A DNA stretch of 64,000 bases from Molossus alvarezi (taxonomy: Eukaryota; Chordata; Mammalia; Chiroptera; Molossidae): contig CM073896.1 in assembly GCA_037176705.1 (NCBI GenBank), positions 20,782,708 through 20,846,707 on the forward strand, given 5' to 3'. Under the pieces are notes generated by a model. It was not told where the DNA came from. It did not search any database and saw nothing but the letters and a program-made list of their open reading frames with translations. The position numbers and the translations under genes are program-made. Shown here piece after piece: positions 60,907 through 64,000 of the stretch; positions within the stretch are counted from its first letter, which is position 1, and each line of letters opens with the position of its first letter.

Positions 60907-61169
60907 TGCTGGCCAGTTTGGCTCAGCAATTAGAGCATCACCCTGGGGACCAAAGAGTTACAGGTTCCATTGTGGTCAAGGGCACGTACCTCAGTTGTGG
61001 TTCAGTCCACAGCCATGGTCAGGGTCCTGCGAGATGCAGCCAATCTATGTGTCTCTCTCACATTGATGTTTCTCTCTCTCCCTACCTCCCTCTCTCCCTC
61101 TTTCTCTCTCCCTCCTACACTATCTTAAGATACATGGAAAAACATCCTCGGGTAAGCATTTAAACAACA
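60907..61169 (+). mobile_element. VES-type SINE, type A
   Basis: Head 'gtgctggccagtttggctca', B-box region 'acaggttccattgtgg', expanded CT-rich body, tail 'atcctcgggtaagcat' (right hairpin arm mutated). Flanked by 'tattttctgaat' and 'caaaatttctgaat'. Confidence 0.95.
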
Positions 61170-61859
61170 AAATTTCTGAATAAATGCATGAGTTATGGGG
61201 CATGAATCTCTGCCCTCTTACATATATACTCATGACACATATACACAAACTTAAAAACATACTGGAAATGCTAACTAGATGTATGTACCTGAAATAAACT
61301 TAAAATACTTATTAGAAAATGTTGTATTTAACTTTTATCTCTTCTTTTCTGTCTCTTTATAGTGAAGAAAACTTTCTAATAATCAGTACTGACCCTTCCT
61401 GTGTTGCCCAAACACACACAAGATTCTTCTTCATTCTCATTTATTAGAAACTAATTGCATGCTCATTCTTAAACCCATCACTGCACAGGTGGGCATATGG
61501 CCATGAGGTGGAAGACAAGATTGTTAAAACACAAATAGGGAGGAGGCAGCATTCAAAAGCAGGAGAGGATTCAAAACGATGTAACAACTCTCTTCACACA
61601 CGTTCCCCTAGATAATCTCATCTCTCCTTATGTCTGCAATGACTGTATATATGTGCGCATTCAGATGATTTCAAAATAAATTTTTCTAGTGCTCACAACA
61701 TTCTTGAAGTACACATCACAATTTTTTATTTGAATAGATTTTTAATTGGTACAACCCTAAGCAATAAATCAAAAAATATCAGTGTATCCAAAATTGAACT
61801 CAATTCTTTCAAGTGTGTTTTCCCTAAGAGATTACACTTTGTTAAGGAAGTTATTCCAG
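61170..61859. other. No recognised feature
   Basis: AT-rich DNA; nothing recognised. Confidence 0.45.
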
Positions 61860-62510
61860 GATCCAGATAGAACTTGGTGTCATCATAGCTTCATTGTTTT
61901 CATTGTCCCTCAGTCATACCATCTACACGTTCTACCTCATGGTATATCAGGATACTGCCTCCTTCACACACATCCACTACCTTGTTTGAGACCTGACATT
62001 TTTACAGTAATCCTTTAAATGGTGTTTTTCTGCTTGCGTGCACTGAACACAACTTTAATGTTATCATATTTCTCATTTACTGCAGTATAATGTCTCCTCC
62101 TTCTCCCTCTGTCCCTTTTGGACATAGCCTGTGTTCTGATCACACTTATCTCTTTAGGATTCCCTGCCTGACTTGTGCCCTTTGACAAATTATGTCTTTT
62201 ATGTCCTGTTCCCATAGCTTGGCCTACTTTTCATTCACATTCTCATTGGCAAGATTTCTAATTACCCTTTTAGGACCCAGCATGAATATCACCTTTGTCT
62301 GACATCTTTCCTAGTACCCTCAGCAAGATTACTTTTCCTCCTTTTGTATTGTCAGAGTAATCGGTACATATATCTACCATAAAACCTATCAAAGCACATC
62401 ACTGTGGCTTGTTTATGCTTCCTTCTGCCTCTCCCAGTTAGACACTCCGCTGTTCCTGGAGGTTCTGCCATGTTCCCCAGGGAACAGCAGACAGCTTTGG
62501 ATATGGTAAA
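61860..62510 (+). mobile_element. Ancient L2 fragment, sense
   Basis: 62270-62480 follows L2 3' order ('cagcatgaatatcacctttg', 'ctgacatctttcctagtacc', 'cttgtttatgcttccttctg'). 61880-61990 also fits the upstream part of L2. Diverged, non-coding. Confidence 0.55.
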
Positions 62511-62629
62511 CTCTAAATTAATGTTTGAAATGTTTCTTGAGTGCATGAACACATGCCTACTTTTATGTTCCAAGTAAATCCCAGGGTGGCCAAACAGTAC
62601 AGCTCTAAAAAATATGCACACCCTTTTAT

Positions 62630-64000
62630 TAAAAGTGGTGGAAACTGGGAAGATGGCACCAGGCACGGCCGGAGGGAAGGTGAATGTGTGAGAGAGTGAG
62701 AGTGGATGTGAAGGTGGATGACCAAACTCCTGCAGTGCAGAGCTGCGGAGCAGAGGTTCCTATGCTATGGACAGGAGCAGCCGGCTACCACGGTAAGCTG
62801 CCCTTCAGGGCACTTCTCCCTGTGCCTCGAGGAGGTCCCACCATTTGGAAGATCCCAGGTCTCCCCTGGGAGGAGGCAGTGGGAGTTGCTAGGGCCTAGC
62901 AACCTGAGCCCACCAGCACACTTGGAACCATCGGACCAGTGAACAATCTTGTCAACACAGACCAGTGCACAGTAGTGGAGCTCCCAAGGTGCTGGTTGCT
63001 GAAGCCATGGACAGCCAGGAGCCAGGAAACATTCCCCATGAATAGCAGCCAGATCAGAGTTGGGTTAAACCCCCAGCAACAGAGGCTGGGGAGAGACACC
63101 CATCCCCAGGCACCAGAAGCACAGACCAGCAGCTGAGACCCATCCCCAAAAACTACAGAAAAGCTGAGCAGGACCTGAGCCCCATGGGGCAGCAGCACTC
63201 CCCAACCGCCAACTGTGGGACCTGGGGCTCCACAGAGGCCTGTGCAGTCCAGCAGCTCACAAGAGCAGTGGGAAGCCAGAGCTCGAGAGAGACTGGTGTG
63301 ATTCAGCTGCCCACCTGCAGGACCTGCAGGGTGCTGGGGCACCAGAGAGGCCTGTGTGACCCAGCAGGGACTGTGCCATCTAGTTACCCATGGGGCGGGT
63401 GGGGTCCTGAAGCAACAGAGAGGCCTGTGCCACCCAGCAGCGCATAACATAGGCATAGAGCCTGGTCCCCAAAGAGACTGTGTGATCTAGTTACCTGTAG
63501 GACCTGCAAGGTACAGGGGCACCAGAGAGGCCTGTGCGACCCAGCTGCACACAAAGATACGCATAACGGCAGAGTGAATAGAAGCTAAACAGACAAGCTC
63601 CCTTGACCAAACAAGAATTACAACTAAAATAAAGACAAATCCTCAGAAAAAAAAGCAACAGAAAAGCAGCAGGACAGGACCATATAACCAGGGACATTGG
63701 CAGGATCTGCAGAGGCACAAGAGGGTGGCAGGCTGGAAGCCCACAGACAGCAGTAGTCTTAGCTATGAGCAGCACTCTTGGGGAATAAAGACCAAGCCTG
63801 ATCCACAGTGCACAGAGCCAGGAAAAAGTACTATAGTAGCCATAGCCACTCACCTGAGGGCTACAGCAGAGGGAGGGCAGACAGGACAGGAACTCTGTGG
63901 GAACAACCGGGATTTGGGAGGCACTCCAAGTTTTTGCTGAGTTGCAGCCACAAAGGACAGTGGCCAGTGTGCTTCTTCCCAGACCTGTGGGGGAAAGCAG
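62630..64000 (+). mobile_element. Older bat L1, 5'UTR only, runs off the right edge
   Basis: 63560-64000 aligns with the reverse complement of the young L1 5'UTR (about 1260-1700): shared 'gaattacaact', 'aaaagcaacagaaaagcagc', 'gcagagggagggcagac'. Most CpGs have become TG/CA, so this copy is older. About 930 bp of additional GC-rich leader (62630-63560) lies upstream and has no counterpart in the young copy. It begins near 'gggaagatggcacc', a possible YY1-like site. ORF1 should follow beyond the window. Confidence 0.8.
63215..63550 (+). repeat. Degenerate tandem units in the L1 5'UTR
   Basis: Six copies of a motif like 'cagagaggcctgtgcgaccc' followed by 'agcagc' recur at roughly 63230, 63284, 63342, 63413, 63471 and 63521, spaced 50-70 bp. 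This resembles the monomer repeats of some L1 promoters, but degenerate. Confidence 0.65.

Noticed and set aside
62896..63456. 186-residue minus-strand open frame as a host gene
   Set aside because: It is antisense to a GC-rich, partly tandem-repeated L1 5'UTR. No protein family is recognised; kept only as part of the antisense-ORF observation.
63215..63550. Coding minisatellite or satellite DNA
   Set aside because: The units are inside an L1 5'UTR and degenerate; no long array beyond it.
1..64000. DNA transposons typical of vesper bats (Helitron, piggyBac, hAT, Tc1/mariner)
   Set aside because: I looked for recent copies with clean termini and target duplications (TTAA, TA or 8-bp) and found none that I could support, only an old MER5A-like piece.

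Overview
The window reads as vertebrate, mammalian nuclear DNA, and almost certainly comes from a bat. The evidence is about 30 copies of tRNA-derived SINEs of the bat VES type (pol III A/B boxes, pyrimidine-rich body, A-rich tail), bat-type LINE-1 (L1) elements, and a background of ancient mammalian repeats (L1M, L2, MIR, MER5A, MLT1, ERVL). The DNA is AT-rich. I found no host protein-coding gene, tRNA, rRNA, CRISPR array or bacterial-type operon. Apart from L1 ORF1, the longer open frames are L1 ORF2 fragments, SINE antisense frames or simple repeats. The bat assignment is an inference from repeat families; the species cannot be read from the sequence.

Layout. 1-1703 is the 5' part of a young L1 on the minus strand, with an intact ORF1 and a CpG-rich 5'UTR. 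It sits inside an older, 5'-inverted L1 copy (1704-2402). 2578-3073 looks like an ERV LTR. 3074-7010 is mostly unique AT-rich DNA with two long microsatellites. 7015-8770 is an ancient antisense L1 broken by SINEs. 9503-10950 is a 5'-truncated bat L1. 10960-19900 is mainly unique sequence with scattered SINEs and an LTR-like block (15740-17643). 19900-29590 is dominated by ancient antisense L1M pieces, one LTR and SINEs. 30310-37780 has sense L1M, SINEs, an (AT)n(AC)n tract and an L2 piece. 38985-40520 is a decayed ERVL-type internal region. 44360-46110 holds an MLT1 LTR, an L1 3' end and a second LTR fragment. 50600-52312 is a twin-primed L1 with two SINEs nested in it. 54882-58806 is a 3.9 kb L1 with a broken ORF2 and clear target-site duplications. 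62630-64000 is the 5'UTR of another, older L1 on the plus strand that runs off the window.

How the parts relate. L1 supplies the endonuclease/reverse transcriptase that mobilises the SINEs, and many SINE copies here show A-rich tails and 10-17 bp target-site duplications as expected. Two SINE subtypes are mixed. Type A carries a short hairpin just before the A tail; type B ends in 'aaatcaataaagaa'. The most interesting observations are the conserved type A terminal hairpin, the unrelated upstream 5'UTR segments of the young and old L1s, a degenerate tandem array in the older L1 promoter region, two 5'-inverted (twin-primed) L1s, and strong G-quadruplex motifs. I saw no convincing novel biological system; this is a rich repeat landscape.
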